A stretch of DNA of 37,404 nucleotides, taken from the NCBI GenBank assembly GCA_036310185.1, contig JAXJSH010000079.1:1-37404 (forward strand), in the 5' to 3' direction. A model generated the notes under the pieces. The model was not told the origin of the DNA, ran no database searches, and worked only from the letters and a program-made list of their open reading frames with translations. Shown here in pieces: positions 8,491 through 15,690 of this stretch. This stretch comes from JALENY01 sp036310185 (GTDB lineage Bacteria > Bacillota > Clostridia > Lachnospirales > Lachnospiraceae). Positions within the stretch are counted from its first letter, which is position 1. Each line of letters opens with the position of its first letter. The position numbers and the translations under genes are program-made.

Positions 8491-8763
8491 ATGGATTCGA
8501 TAACAGAATGTATTATGGCTGCAGCTTTTTGTGCTGCTGTTGCAGATCAGTTGTATTGTATTTGCAGAAAAAATATGCCTGCACAAAAAAGTGTCAGATT
8601 TATACTGATTACCACCGGGGTCGGTTTTGCATTTGGAGCGGCAAAAGAATTTGTGCGCGTTCCTTTTTCGGGCGCTGCAGCTTTATATCTGCTCGGTATG
8701 ATGCTTTCTTATATAACCATTCTATTTTCCATTCCGGAAAAAAAGAAAAACAGCAGACAGTAA
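8491..8763 (+). CDS. Small membrane protein downstream of a cobalamin riboswitch
   Basis: This 90-residue protein is mostly hydrophobic. A first helix at about 5-22 contains two cysteines (CIMAAAFCAAV). Further hydrophobic stretches lie at about 37-50 and 59-81, interrupted by a short amphipathic piece, and the tail is Lys-rich. A perfect AGGAGG five bases before the ATG makes expression very likely. I do not recognise the family. The only regulatory element upstream is riboswitch 3, so it may be a small corrinoid-regulated membrane component, for example an accessory part of a transporter, but no function can be read from the residues. It ends just before a hairpin shared with the convergent cysteine-rich gene. 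Confidence 0.7.
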   Translation: MDSITECIMAAAFCAAVADQLYCICRKNMPAQKSVRFILITTGVGFAFGAAKEFVRVPFSGAAALYLLGMMLSYITILFSIPEKKKNSRQ

Positions 8764-8805
8764 AAAACAAAGAAAAGCGGCTGGTCATAACAAATCAGCC
8801 GCTTT
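8761..8805 (-). terminator. Terminator overlapping the end of the cysteine-rich gene
   Basis: AAAGCGGCTG (8774-8783) pairs with CAGCCGCTTT (8796-8805). Read on the minus strand it is followed by a T-rich tract ending in TTTTTT. The upstream arm lies inside the last codons of the minus-strand gene. On the plus strand the hairpin may also serve the 8491-8763 gene, but its T tract is weak in that direction. Confidence 0.65.
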
Positions 8806-9072
8806 CATCATTTCTATCAGTTCACTATATTTTCCGGTAATATATCCATAATTTTCTTTTTTATGCGGGATCTGACAGTCAGAGCAGTCTTTGTATCCGC
8901 TTTCCGTAATATGGAAATCACCTCCACAACGGGTTCCCATAGCATAAAGAGGACAGTAACAGAAGAGACAGTTGAAGTTATCCGGATCTGCACCTTTGTG
9001 ACAGGGGAAATACTCACACTTTTTGTGACTGTAAAACGAAAATTCTTTATCTTCCCAGAATTCTTTACCCAT
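8785..9072 (-). CDS. Cysteine-rich small protein (PF04071-like), riboswitch-controlled
   Basis: This 95-residue protein has a dense cysteine pattern: KKCEYFPCHKG, then NCLFCYCPLY, CGG and DCSDCQIPH. That matches the cysteine-rich small domain family (PF04071), thought to bind metal or an iron-sulphur cluster. Related cysteine-rich extensions occur on CobD-type threonine-phosphate decarboxylases of cobamide synthesis, so a corrinoid link fits. A cobalamin riboswitch on the same strand lies upstream. I place the start at the ATG ending at 9072 because GGAGAAG sits six bases before it. An ATG five codons earlier (9087) has no good ribosome site. The protein has no signal peptide or membrane segment and should be cytoplasmic. 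Family assignment is good; the biochemical role is open. Confidence 0.82.
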   Translation of the reverse strand: MGKEFWEDKEFSFYSHKKCEYFPCHKGADPDNFNCLFCYCPLYAMGTRCGGDFHITESGYKDCSDCQIPHKKENYGYITGKYSELIEMMKAADLL

Positions 9073-9107
9073 GCTAATCTTCTCCATAGCCTTTTTGAAT
9101 GACGAAA

Positions 9108-9169
9108 CTGCTTCGAAAGAGTACAGCTTAACGCTAGCACGGAGGGGGTAGCGTAGAATCCCGAAGCAG
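9108..9169 (-). other. Nested hairpin in the leader of the cysteine-rich gene
   Basis: CTGCTTCG (9108-9115) pairs with CGAAGCAG (9162-9169) and encloses a second stem, CGCTA (9132-9136) with TAGCG (9149-9153). On the minus-strand RNA the inner loop reads CCCCCTCC. The structure ends about 23 bases before the ribosome site. It may influence translation, but this is not shown. Confidence 0.45.
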
Positions 9170-9249
9170 AATCGCCTGCCATTTAATCAGCCCTTTTTCA
9201 GGGCATACCACAAAAAGCAGTATAATTCATACGAACAGGCTCATTCCAT

Positions 9250-9285
9250 AAAAAAATGCCTGCTTAACCACAAAAAAGCAGACAT
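9250..9285 (-). terminator. Minus-strand riboswitch terminator
   Basis: On the minus strand ATGTCTGCTT pairs with AAGCAGGCAT (one G-U), followed by seven T. It lies between the aptamer (9352-9525) and the cysteine-rich gene, as in a transcriptional off-switch. Confidence 0.8.
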
Positions 9286-9351
9286 ACCTCATGATTGCAT
9301 CAATATCATGAAATAGGTGTTATACTTTACACGGAAGCTTAACCTTGCCAT

Positions 9352-9525
9352 ACAAAGCAGGTTTCCTGGCTTAAGAATCATCATTCGTCCTCCCCTTCTC
9401 ATACCTTATGTACAATGGGATATTGAGAACGAACTCCTCTGTCACAGTGACCGGATCGCTCAGGACTTGCACCTGATTCCCTCTTCTGAACACAATATAC
9501 AGGTGTCCAGCACTTTATATGTTCA
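9352..9525 (-). promoter_or_regulatory. Cobalamin riboswitch 4 (minus strand)
   Basis: Read on the minus strand the core is GAAGAGGGAATCAGGTG, AGTCCTGAGCG, CCGGTCACTGTGAC, and the B12 box AAGCCAGGAAACCTGC (plus-strand 9357-9372). It closely resembles riboswitch 3, which points right from 7885. Its target is the cysteine-rich gene at 8785-9072. Confidence 0.92.
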
Positions 9526-9546
9526 ATATGGAATTATACTGCAATT

Positions 9547-9575
9547 ATCGTATAACTGTTGACTTTATCTGTCAA
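9547..9575 (-). promoter_or_regulatory. Promoter of the minus-strand riboswitch
   Basis: On the minus strand a perfect TTGACA (9575-9570) is followed after 17 bases by TACGAT (9552-9547). The predicted start lies just ahead of riboswitch 4. Confidence 0.55.
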
Positions 9576-9765
9576 TCATATAGTTTTGTAAAATTCACCT
9601 GAAATTGAATTTTTTGGTATAATTCTACAAAATATGCCTGCGCAGTCACAAAAAACAGATGAAAATACTTGAAAATTACCATAGGAGTAGGTATACTGAA
9701 TTTGAAATATGAGATATTAAGGTAAAAAGGTCACATGTTTCATGCTTGCATGAAAAAATGCGGCT

Positions 9766-9794
9766 TTGAGACCCTGGTATCATATTAATTTTAT
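9766..9794 (+). promoter_or_regulatory. Candidate promoter of the main operon
   Basis: TTGAGA (9766-9771) and TTTTAT (9789-9794) are 17 bases apart. The predicted start near 9801 coincides with the first base of the riboswitch P1 helix, which supports the call despite a weak -10. Confidence 0.45.
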
Positions 9795-9800
9795 ATTAAA

Positions 9801-9957
9801 ATAACGGTCTGCTTTTACAAGAAGATAATAGGGAAACCGGTGCGAATCCGGTACAGTCACCACTACTGTAAGGTGGACGAAGGAGTGAAGATCCATTGGA
9901 CACATGTCTGAGAAGGAACTCTGGAGGATGAAACCGAGTCAGGAGACCTGCCGTTAT
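9801..9957 (+). promoter_or_regulatory. Cobalamin riboswitch 2, heading the ECF operon
   Basis: A clear P1 helix joins ATAACGG (9801-9807) and CCGTTAT (9951-9957). Inside are GGGAAACCGGTG, GAATCCGGTACAGTCACC, CTACTGT and the B12 box AGTCAGGAGACCTGCC. The sequence from GAAGATAATAGGG onward is nearly the same as riboswitch 1, which points to duplication. It precedes about 13 collinear genes. Confidence 0.95.
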
Positions 9958-10049
9958 CATTTTTATTGGATTTTCGGGCTGAGAAAAGAAGATATATTTT
10001 TATGGGGTTTTTATGCCATTTTGGCTAATTGAATAAAAAAATACATCAG

Positions 10050-10084
10050 ATTCCTTTGCCGGAAACGGTAGAGGAATTTTTTTG
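10050..10084 (+). terminator. Riboswitch 2 expression-platform terminator
   Basis: ATTCCTTTGCC pairs with GGTAGAGGAAT around a short loop (one mismatch) and is followed by seven T. Position and leader sequence match the terminator of riboswitch 1. Confidence 0.85.
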
Positions 10085-10135
10085 TTTTCCGGGAAAAATC
10101 CCGGATGTTCTGGCATGGAAACAGGAAGGAAACGT

Positions 10136-10900
10136 ATGAATCAGGTATATGTCTGGCATGATACCGAAAAAAACATTTTTACAAGAAAAGATGGAAAAAA
10201 CCAGAAAGAAAAAAAACTGGTCTTTGATGACAGATATCGGGAAATCGGAGAGGAAGCTCTGAAAAATAATATCCGCATTACAGAAGCGGAGTTTGGAAAA
10301 ACATTAAAAATAATCGGAAAAAAGAGTTTTTTGAACTGTACCGCTCTTCGGAAAATTACACTTGAGAAAGCGGAAAAAATATACGGCGGGGCCTTTGGGG
10401 GCTGTGTGAATCTGAAGGAAATATATTTTCCGCCAGCCTTTGAATATCTTGGAAAAAGAGCATTCTGTGAATGCAAGCGACTGAAAAAGATACAGTTTGA
10501 TAAGGATTCTTCCATAACGGCTATTCCGGATCAGGCATTTTACCGCTGCGGAAATCTGACGGAGATTACCTTTCCGCAGAATCTGAAATCAATCGGAAAG
10601 GAATCTTTCTGCCAGACCGGCATTCAAAATCTGGAACTGCCGGATTCGCTGAGAATAATCGATAACAATGCTTTTGCAAAATGCAGCCATCTGGAATCCG
10701 TGATCATACCCCAGTCAGTAAAATGGATCGGAAGTTCTGCTTTTCGGGGGTGCAACCGCCTGAAGACAATCGAAATACATGGAGATGTGCAGAAAATCGG
10801 AGAACAGATCGCAAACCGAAATGTAATCATTCGATGTAAAGAGGGCAGTTCCGTCGACGAATACTGCAGGCAAAACGGATATATTACCGAATACGCTTAA
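10136..10900 (+). CDS. BspA-like leucine-rich repeat protein
   Basis: This 254-residue protein consists largely of LRR_5 (BspA/TpLRR-type) repeats from about residue 55 to 235. Each has the form of an AF-x-C-x-x-L-x-x-I-x-(F/I)-P motif, such as AFYRCGNLTEITFP and AFRGCNRLKTIEI. Such repeats form a curved solenoid for protein or ligand contact. No signal peptide or membrane helix is present, which is unusual because many BspA-like proteins are exported. I chose the ATG at 10136 because it follows AGGAAGG at normal spacing. The longer frame from 10082 begins inside the terminator T tract and would not be translated sensibly. It is the first gene after riboswitch 2. A role in corrinoid use is implied only by position. 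Confidence 0.82.
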   Translation: MNQVYVWHDTEKNIFTRKDGKNQKEKKLVFDDRYREIGEEALKNNIRITEAEFGKTLKIIGKKSFLNCTALRKITLEKAEKIYGGAFGGCVNLKEIYFPPAFEYLGKRAFCECKRLKKIQFDKDSSITAIPDQAFYRCGNLTEITFPQNLKSIGKESFCQTGIQNLELPDSLRIIDNNAFAKCSHLESVIIPQSVKWIGSSAFRGCNRLKTIEIHGDVQKIGEQIANRNVIIRCKEGSSVDEYCRQNGYITEYA

Positions 10901-10979
10901 TTGATTTGCAGCAAAAAATGTTCTGTCATATGAAGCGTTTTCTTATGGGGCAAAAATCCATGCTTAATAAGGGGAATCT

Positions 10980-11564
10980 ATGAAATCAAAAGAAACCAGA
11001 TCAAATCTTCTGATGATATTGACCATATTGATCATGATTGCCGCAGCCATATTCACTGGAAATCAGATCAGCCATTCCGATTCGGTCGAAAATCAGTACG
11101 TCTCCTGGTCCGGAAATTCATCCGGCAAGGAAACCGACAGGGCTTTTTCGGGCGAATACAGCTGTACCATCCGTATTGACTGCACGGCTATTCTGGAAAA
11201 TATGGACAGCCTGAAAAAGGGCAAAGAAAACTATATACCGGAAGACGGCTGTATTCTCGAAACCACAGAAGCCGCCTTTTCCGATGGAGAAACCGTATTT
11301 GACATACTCAAAAGAGTGTGTGAGGAGACGGGCATACAACTGGAATATGCCTATACCCCTCTGTATAAAAGCTATTATATCGAGGGTATGAATCAGATAT
11401 ATGAATTTGACTGCGGCGCCGAATCCGGATGGACTTACAGCGTAAACGGAAAATATCCCAATTACGGATGTTCTTCTTTTGCGGTAAAAGACGGTGATGC
11501 GATCGTCTGGACCTATACCTGTGACGGACGGGACGGCACCGGAAGCGGAGATGTGACAAAATGA
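10980..11564 (+). CDS. Membrane-tethered DUF4430 (transcobalamin beta-domain-like) protein
   Basis: This 194-residue protein has an N-terminal membrane helix or uncleaved signal (about 8-28), a short Ser/Asn-rich spacer, and one DUF4430 domain (about 95-185; PF14478). The domain shows the family pattern: DGETVFDILKRVCEETGIQL, then SGWTYSVNGKYPNYGCSSF, then VKDGDAIVWTYTCD. DUF4430 is the fold of the C-terminal beta domain of intrinsic factor and transcobalamin, which closes over the cobalamin ligand. Located outside the membrane beside an ECF importer under a cobalamin riboswitch, it is a good candidate corrinoid-binding or hand-off protein. AGGGG precedes the ATG. Its stop overlaps the EcfT start by four bases. 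Domain assignment is strong; ligand binding is inferred. Confidence 0.87.
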   Translation: MKSKETRSNLLMILTILIMIAAAIFTGNQISHSDSVENQYVSWSGNSSGKETDRAFSGEYSCTIRIDCTAILENMDSLKKGKENYIPEDGCILETTEAAFSDGETVFDILKRVCEETGIQLEYAYTPLYKSYYIEGMNQIYEFDCGAESGWTYSVNGKYPNYGCSSFAVKDGDAIVWTYTCDGRDGTGSGDVTK

Positions 11565-12454
11565 AAAGAATTGCTTTTGCAGATTACCATCCCATTATAA
11601 ATATTACCTTTTTTATCGGAGCATTTGTTTTTGGAATGCTTACTTTTCACCCGGTCTTTCTCGGGTGCTCTCTGCTTTTTTCCGCGGTCTGTTATCTGAC
11701 GGTAAAAGGACGAAGCGGCTGGAAATTTCTGCTTGGGATGATTCCGTTTTTTCTCGTACTGACCCTGATCAATCCCCTGTTCAATACCTATGGGGAAACG
11801 ATTCTTTTTACGTACTTTTCGGGCCGGCCCTACACACTGGAAGCTCTGTTTTACGGCATGGCACTGGCAGCTATGTTTGTATCTGTCGTCACCTGGTTTG
11901 CTTCTTACAACGAGATCATGACCAGTGACAAATTTTTATATCTGTTCGGACGTTTTGCACCTTCGGTGACCCTGATTCTGACCATGGTGCTGCGGCTGGT
12001 TCCCCAGTATCAGAAAAAACTGGACCAGATTGGAAATGCACGAAAATGCATCGGAAAATCAGGCAGCAGCCAGACAAAGAAAGAACAGATCAAAAACGGT
12101 ACGGCACAGATATCTGCTTTGACTTCCTGGGCACTGGAAGGAGGCGTGGTAATGTCGGACAGCATGCGAAGCCGCGGATACGGATGCGGAAAACGGACCA
12201 GTTTTTCCATTTACCGCTTTGAGAGAAAAGATAAACTGCTGCTGACCCTTATGTGTGTGCTGATCGGCATTATCCTTATCTGCATATTATGCGGCGGTGC
12301 GGAAGTGACCTATACACCGGCAGTGAAAATGTCAGACTGGCATGATCCCTTTCTGCTTGCAGGAAGCTGTGCCTATTTTATCTTTCTTGCCATTCCGGCG
12401 GGAATAAATCTCTGGGAGGAAATCACATGGCGTTATTTGAAATCAAAGATCTGA
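11561..12454 (+). CDS. ecfT: ECF transporter T component (EcfT/CbiQ family), copy 1
   Basis: This 297-residue membrane protein has about six hydrophobic segments and a cytoplasmic region between about 130 and 230. Near residue 200 lies the coupling-helix motif SMRSRGYG, a variant of the family's A-R-(S/G) motif that contacts the ATPases. In ECF transporters the T subunit transmits ATPase movement to the substrate-binding S subunit. It overlaps the DUF4430 gene by four bases and the ATPase gene by 28, so it is translationally coupled to both. A second T-like protein (14812-15690) shares the same N-terminal YHPxxNxxxFxG pattern and the SRGY motif. Family call is firm; corrinoid specificity comes from context. 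Confidence 0.9.
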   Translation: MKRIAFADYHPIINITFFIGAFVFGMLTFHPVFLGCSLLFSAVCYLTVKGRSGWKFLLGMIPFFLVLTLINPLFNTYGETILFTYFSGRPYTLEALFYGMALAAMFVSVVTWFASYNEIMTSDKFLYLFGRFAPSVTLILTMVLRLVPQYQKKLDQIGNARKCIGKSGSSQTKKEQIKNGTAQISALTSWALEGGVVMSDSMRSRGYGCGKRTSFSIYRFERKDKLLLTLMCVLIGIILICILCGGAEVTYTPAVKMSDWHDPFLLAGSCAYFIFLAIPAGINLWEEITWRYLKSKI

Positions 12455-14100
12455 GTTTTTCTTATCCCACCGCGGAGAAAAAAACAGTTCTTTCCCATAT
12501 TAATCTGAATATTGAGCGCGGACAGTATGTGACGGTCTGCGGGCGAAGTGGAAGCGGAAAAACCACACTTTTAAAACAGCTGAAATCCGTGCTGACTCCT
12601 TATGGAAAAACCAGCGGGACCATCCTGTTTGAGGGAAAAAACCTGAAAGAGACAGACCAGCGGACTCAGTCGGAAAAAATCGGCTATGTCATGCAGAATC
12701 CGGACAACCAGATTGTGACGGACAAAGTCTGGCATGAGCTGGCTTTCGGGCTGGAAAGTCTGGGGCTGGATCAGAAGACCATCCGTCTGCGGGTGGCGGA
12801 AATGGCCAGCTATTTCGGAATCCAGAGCTGGTTCCATAAAAACGTATCGGAGCTGTCCGGCGGACAGAAACAGCTTCTGAACCTGGCATCCATCATGGCC
12901 ATGCAGCCCACGGTTCTGATCTTGGACGAACCCACCAGCCAGTTGGATCCCATCGCTGCTTCTGACTTTTTAAATACGGTCAGAAAAATCAATCTGGAAC
13001 TGAGAACAACGATTATCATTACCGAGCATCGTCTGGAAGATATTTTTTACGCCTCGGACAAAGTGGTCGTCATGGAAAAGGGTACCATTATTGCCGATGA
13101 TACGCCCCGCAAAATCGGTGCATTTCTGAAAAAAGAGAAAAATGAGATGTTTGCGGCCATGCCAACGCCGGTACAGGTTTTTTACGGAGTGGAAAACAGC
13201 CTGCAGTGTCCGCTGACTGTGCGTGAGGGTGCGGAGTGGCTGGATAAACTCTTTGAAGGCAGAGCGGTTTCTCATACTGCTGTGGAAAAAGAAGCGGATT
13301 TTGAGATGCAGGAGATCAAAGATCCGGCGGTGGAACTGAAAGAAGTATGGTTCCGCTATGAAAAAGACAGCCCGGATGTTTTAAAAGGTGCATCCTTTGC
13401 AGTTCCCCGCGGAAAACTATTTGCCATCGTGGGCGGAAACGGAACGGGAAAATCCACCACGCTGAAGACCATCTGCAATATATGCAGGCCCTATCGGGGC
13501 AAGGTACTGGTGGATGGAAAACCGGCAGGAAAATACAAATCAGGTGCACTCTTTGACCACCTTGTGTCCATGCTGCCTCAGGATCCCCAAAGTCTTTTCG
13601 TGAAAAAAACGGTACGGGAAGATCTGGAAGAAATGGCTCCATCTGGAAAAGAAGAGAGCAAAACAGCCATTGAAAAGATTGCTCAAATATGCGAGATCGA
13701 ATATCTTCTGGACAGCCATCCCTACGATCTGTCCGGCGGCGAACAGCAGCGGGCAGCCTTAGCAAAAGTACTTTTGACGAAACCGAAGATCCTTCTGCTG
13801 GATGAGCCAACAAAAGGAATCGACAATTTCTTTAAAAACACGTTTGCATCGATTCTGGAAAAACTGAAAAGAGAAGGTGTGACCATCATCATGGTCTCCC
13901 ACGATGTGGAATTCTGCGCAAAACATGCTGATGTAGTAAGTATGTTCTTTGACGGAAGCATCATCACATCCAACACACCGAACCGGTTCTTTTCCAAAAA
14001 CAGTTTTTATACGACTGCGGCAAACCGTATGAGCCGACATATATTTCAAAATGCCATTACAAACGAGGATGTGATCAATCTATGTCAGAAAAATCTATAG
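12427..14100 (+). CDS. Double-domain ECF transporter ATPase
   Basis: This 557-residue protein fuses two ABC ATPase domains. Domain 1 (about 1-235) has Walker A GRSGSGKTT (39-47), a Q loop in VMQNPDNQIV, signature LSGGQKQL (near 143) and Walker B VLILDEPTSQLDP. Domain 2 (about 297-515) has Walker A GGNGTGKSTT (near 336), a Q loop in MLPQDPQSLF, signature LSGGEQQR (near 435) and Walker B ILLLDEPTKGID. The fused arrangement replaces separate EcfA and EcfA' subunits and should give one complete motor. All catalytic motifs look intact in both halves. GGGAGG lies before the ATG, and the gene overlaps both neighbours. Energising corrinoid uptake is inferred from the operon. Confidence 0.93.
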   Translation: MALFEIKDLSFSYPTAEKKTVLSHINLNIERGQYVTVCGRSGSGKTTLLKQLKSVLTPYGKTSGTILFEGKNLKETDQRTQSEKIGYVMQNPDNQIVTDKVWHELAFGLESLGLDQKTIRLRVAEMASYFGIQSWFHKNVSELSGGQKQLLNLASIMAMQPTVLILDEPTSQLDPIAASDFLNTVRKINLELRTTIIITEHRLEDIFYASDKVVVMEKGTIIADDTPRKIGAFLKKEKNEMFAAMPTPVQVFYGVENSLQCPLTVREGAEWLDKLFEGRAVSHTAVEKEADFEMQEIKDPAVELKEVWFRYEKDSPDVLKGASFAVPRGKLFAIVGGNGTGKSTTLKTICNICRPYRGKVLVDGKPAGKYKSGALFDHLVSMLPQDPQSLFVKKTVREDLEEMAPSGKEESKTAIEKIAQICEIEYLLDSHPYDLSGGEQQRAALAKVLLTKPKILLLDEPTKGIDNFFKNTFASILEKLKREGVTIIMVSHDVEFCAKHADVVSMFFDGSIITSNTPNRFFSKNSFYTTAANRMSRHIFQNAITNEDVINLCQKNL

Positions 14101-14822
14101 AAAAACAAAAATTATCAAAAGGAACCAAAATTGCAGTCCCGCTGGTTTTCCTGTTCTTACCCCTGACTGTATTTTTATTTGCCTGGCTGGATGCCAATTA
14201 TTATATCTGCAGCTTTCTGCTGATCCTGCTTGCGATGATTCCCTTCTTTGCGGGATTTGAAAAAAGAAAGCCACAGGCCCGTGAACTGGTGACCATCGCG
14301 GTTATGTGTACCATTGCGGTTGCTTCCCGCGTGGCATTTATCATGTTTCCCAATTTTAAACCCATGGTCGGAATTATTATGATCGCCGGCATGTCTTTTG
14401 GTGCGGAAGCAGGATTTTTAGTGGGTGCGGTCAGTGGATTTGTCAGCAACTTTATCTTTGGACAGGGTACATGGACACCCTGGCAGATGTTTGCTTTTGG
14501 AATTGCCGGTTTTCTGGCCGGCCTGTTTGCCGGAAAGGGAATCATCAAAAGTAGGGAACGGGTGGTGACGGCCATATTTGGTGCTCTGGTGGTCCTGCTT
14601 GTGGTTGGTCCCCTTCTGGATACCAGCACAGTCCTGTTTATGCGGGATATGGCAACCGCCGAGTCCGTACTGACCATTTACCTTTCCGGACTTCCGGTCA
14701 ATGCGATCCATGCGCTGGCAACCGCACTGACGCTGTTCTTTTTGTGCCGCCCGATCACAGAAAAACTGGATCGGATCAAACTGAAATACGGTATGTTAAG
14801 TGAGGAGACGAATGAAATTTGA
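14082..14822 (+). CDS. ECF transporter S component, probable corrinoid-specific
   Basis: This 246-residue membrane protein has about seven hydrophobic helices. The centre resembles ECF S components: FPNFKPMVGIIMIAGMSFG, then AGFLVGAVSGFVSNFIFGQG and WTPWQMFAFGIAGFLAG. Small residues in these helices normally pack against the T subunit, while the outer half binds the substrate. The N-terminal extension of about 70 residues with two extra helices is longer than a minimal S component. It lies between the ATPase and the second T gene, with overlaps on both sides. A cobalamin riboswitch, DUF4430 partners and cbiR in the same operon indicate a corrinoid substrate, as for the known CbrT type, but sequence alone does not prove this. 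Confidence 0.85.
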   Translation: MSEKSIEKQKLSKGTKIAVPLVFLFLPLTVFLFAWLDANYYICSFLLILLAMIPFFAGFEKRKPQARELVTIAVMCTIAVASRVAFIMFPNFKPMVGIIMIAGMSFGAEAGFLVGAVSGFVSNFIFGQGTWTPWQMFAFGIAGFLAGLFAGKGIIKSRERVVTAIFGALVVLLVVGPLLDTSTVLFMRDMATAESVLTIYLSGLPVNAIHALATALTLFFLCRPITEKLDRIKLKYGMLSEETNEI

Positions 14823-15690
14823 CTATTACCATCCGATGCTGAATTTCATATATTTCGTGGGTGCTGTTTTCTGCATGATTTTTTTTGACCAGCCGGTTTT
14901 TCTTCTGGTCTCTTACACGGCAGCATTTATCTATTCCATAAAGCTGAACGGAAAGCACGGACTCCTTTTTAATCTGAGTCTTATACCGGCAGGTATTTTA
15001 TATGTGATCCTATATGCCGATTACAATCATTATGGGGTTACCAGCCTTGGTGTCAATTCCATCGGAAACAAAATCACGCTGGAAGCCATTTGCGGCGGAC
15101 TTTCCCTAAGTATGAGAGCAATGGCGGTCATTATGCTGATGTCCTGCATGTTTGCCGTTGTAAGTTCCGACAAAGTGGTATATCTCTTCGGCAGACTTTC
15201 TCCAAAGCTGTCCCTGTTTTTATCCGTTCTTCTAAGAAGTGTGCCAAGATGTAAGGAAAAATACCGCCGGATCCATCTGTCACGCAGAGGAATCGGCAAA
15301 GGGACCGGGCATGGAAATGTTCTGCAAAGATGCCAAAATGCGCTTTCTGTTCTTTCCATTGTGATCACCTGGACGCTGGAGGATTTTGTAGAAAGCGGGA
15401 TTTCCATGAAAAGCAGAGGATATTCGTTAAAAGGAAGAACTGCCTTTTCCATTTACCGGTTCGATAACAGAGACCGGCTGGCAACAACAGGATTTGCCGC
15501 ATGTCTGTGTATTTTGTATGTGGCATCGGCTGCCGGGGAAACACAGATGTTTTACAATCCGGAAATAATGTGGAAACAGGTAACTCCTTTATCCTGTTTT
15601 TTCTATTTGATCTATATGGTATTTCTGCTGATTCCCTTCGGGTTACAGGTGATCGGCGAAGCCAGAATGAGGAGGCTTAGACAGTTTTGA
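14812..15690 (+). CDS. ecfT: ECF transporter T component (EcfT/CbiQ family), copy 2
   Basis: This 292-residue membrane protein is related to the T component at 11561. Both start with a KxDYYHP-like segment, contain about six helices, and carry the coupling motif SMKSRGYSLKGRTAFSIYRF-like region (here near residue 200). I chose the ATG at 14812, which follows GAGGAG. A GTG at 14800 would add four residues and lacks such a site. It overlaps the S gene by 11 bases and the next gene by four. Two different T subunits with a single fused ATPase is unusual. They may form a heteromeric T pair or serve two S subunits, one possibly encoded elsewhere. Family call is firm; the reason for duplication is unknown. 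Confidence 0.88.
   Translation: MKFDYYHPMLNFIYFVGAVFCMIFFDQPVFLLVSYTAAFIYSIKLNGKHGLLFNLSLIPAGILYVILYADYNHYGVTSLGVNSIGNKITLEAICGGLSLSMRAMAVIMLMSCMFAVVSSDKVVYLFGRLSPKLSLFLSVLLRSVPRCKEKYRRIHLSRRGIGKGTGHGNVLQRCQNALSVLSIVITWTLEDFVESGISMKSRGYSLKGRTAFSIYRFDNRDRLATTGFAACLCILYVASAAGETQMFYNPEIMWKQVTPLSCFFYLIYMVFLLIPFGLQVIGEARMRRLRQF

Noticed and set aside
9317..9562. Open frame of 81 codons on the plus strand
   Set aside because: It is the complement of the minus-strand cobalamin riboswitch; the conserved RNA explains the sequence.
8201..9632. Inverted TTTTGTAGAAT sequences as possible ends of a small mobile element
   Set aside because: Only about 11 AT-rich matching bases, no transposase and no target-site duplication seen; chance is adequate.
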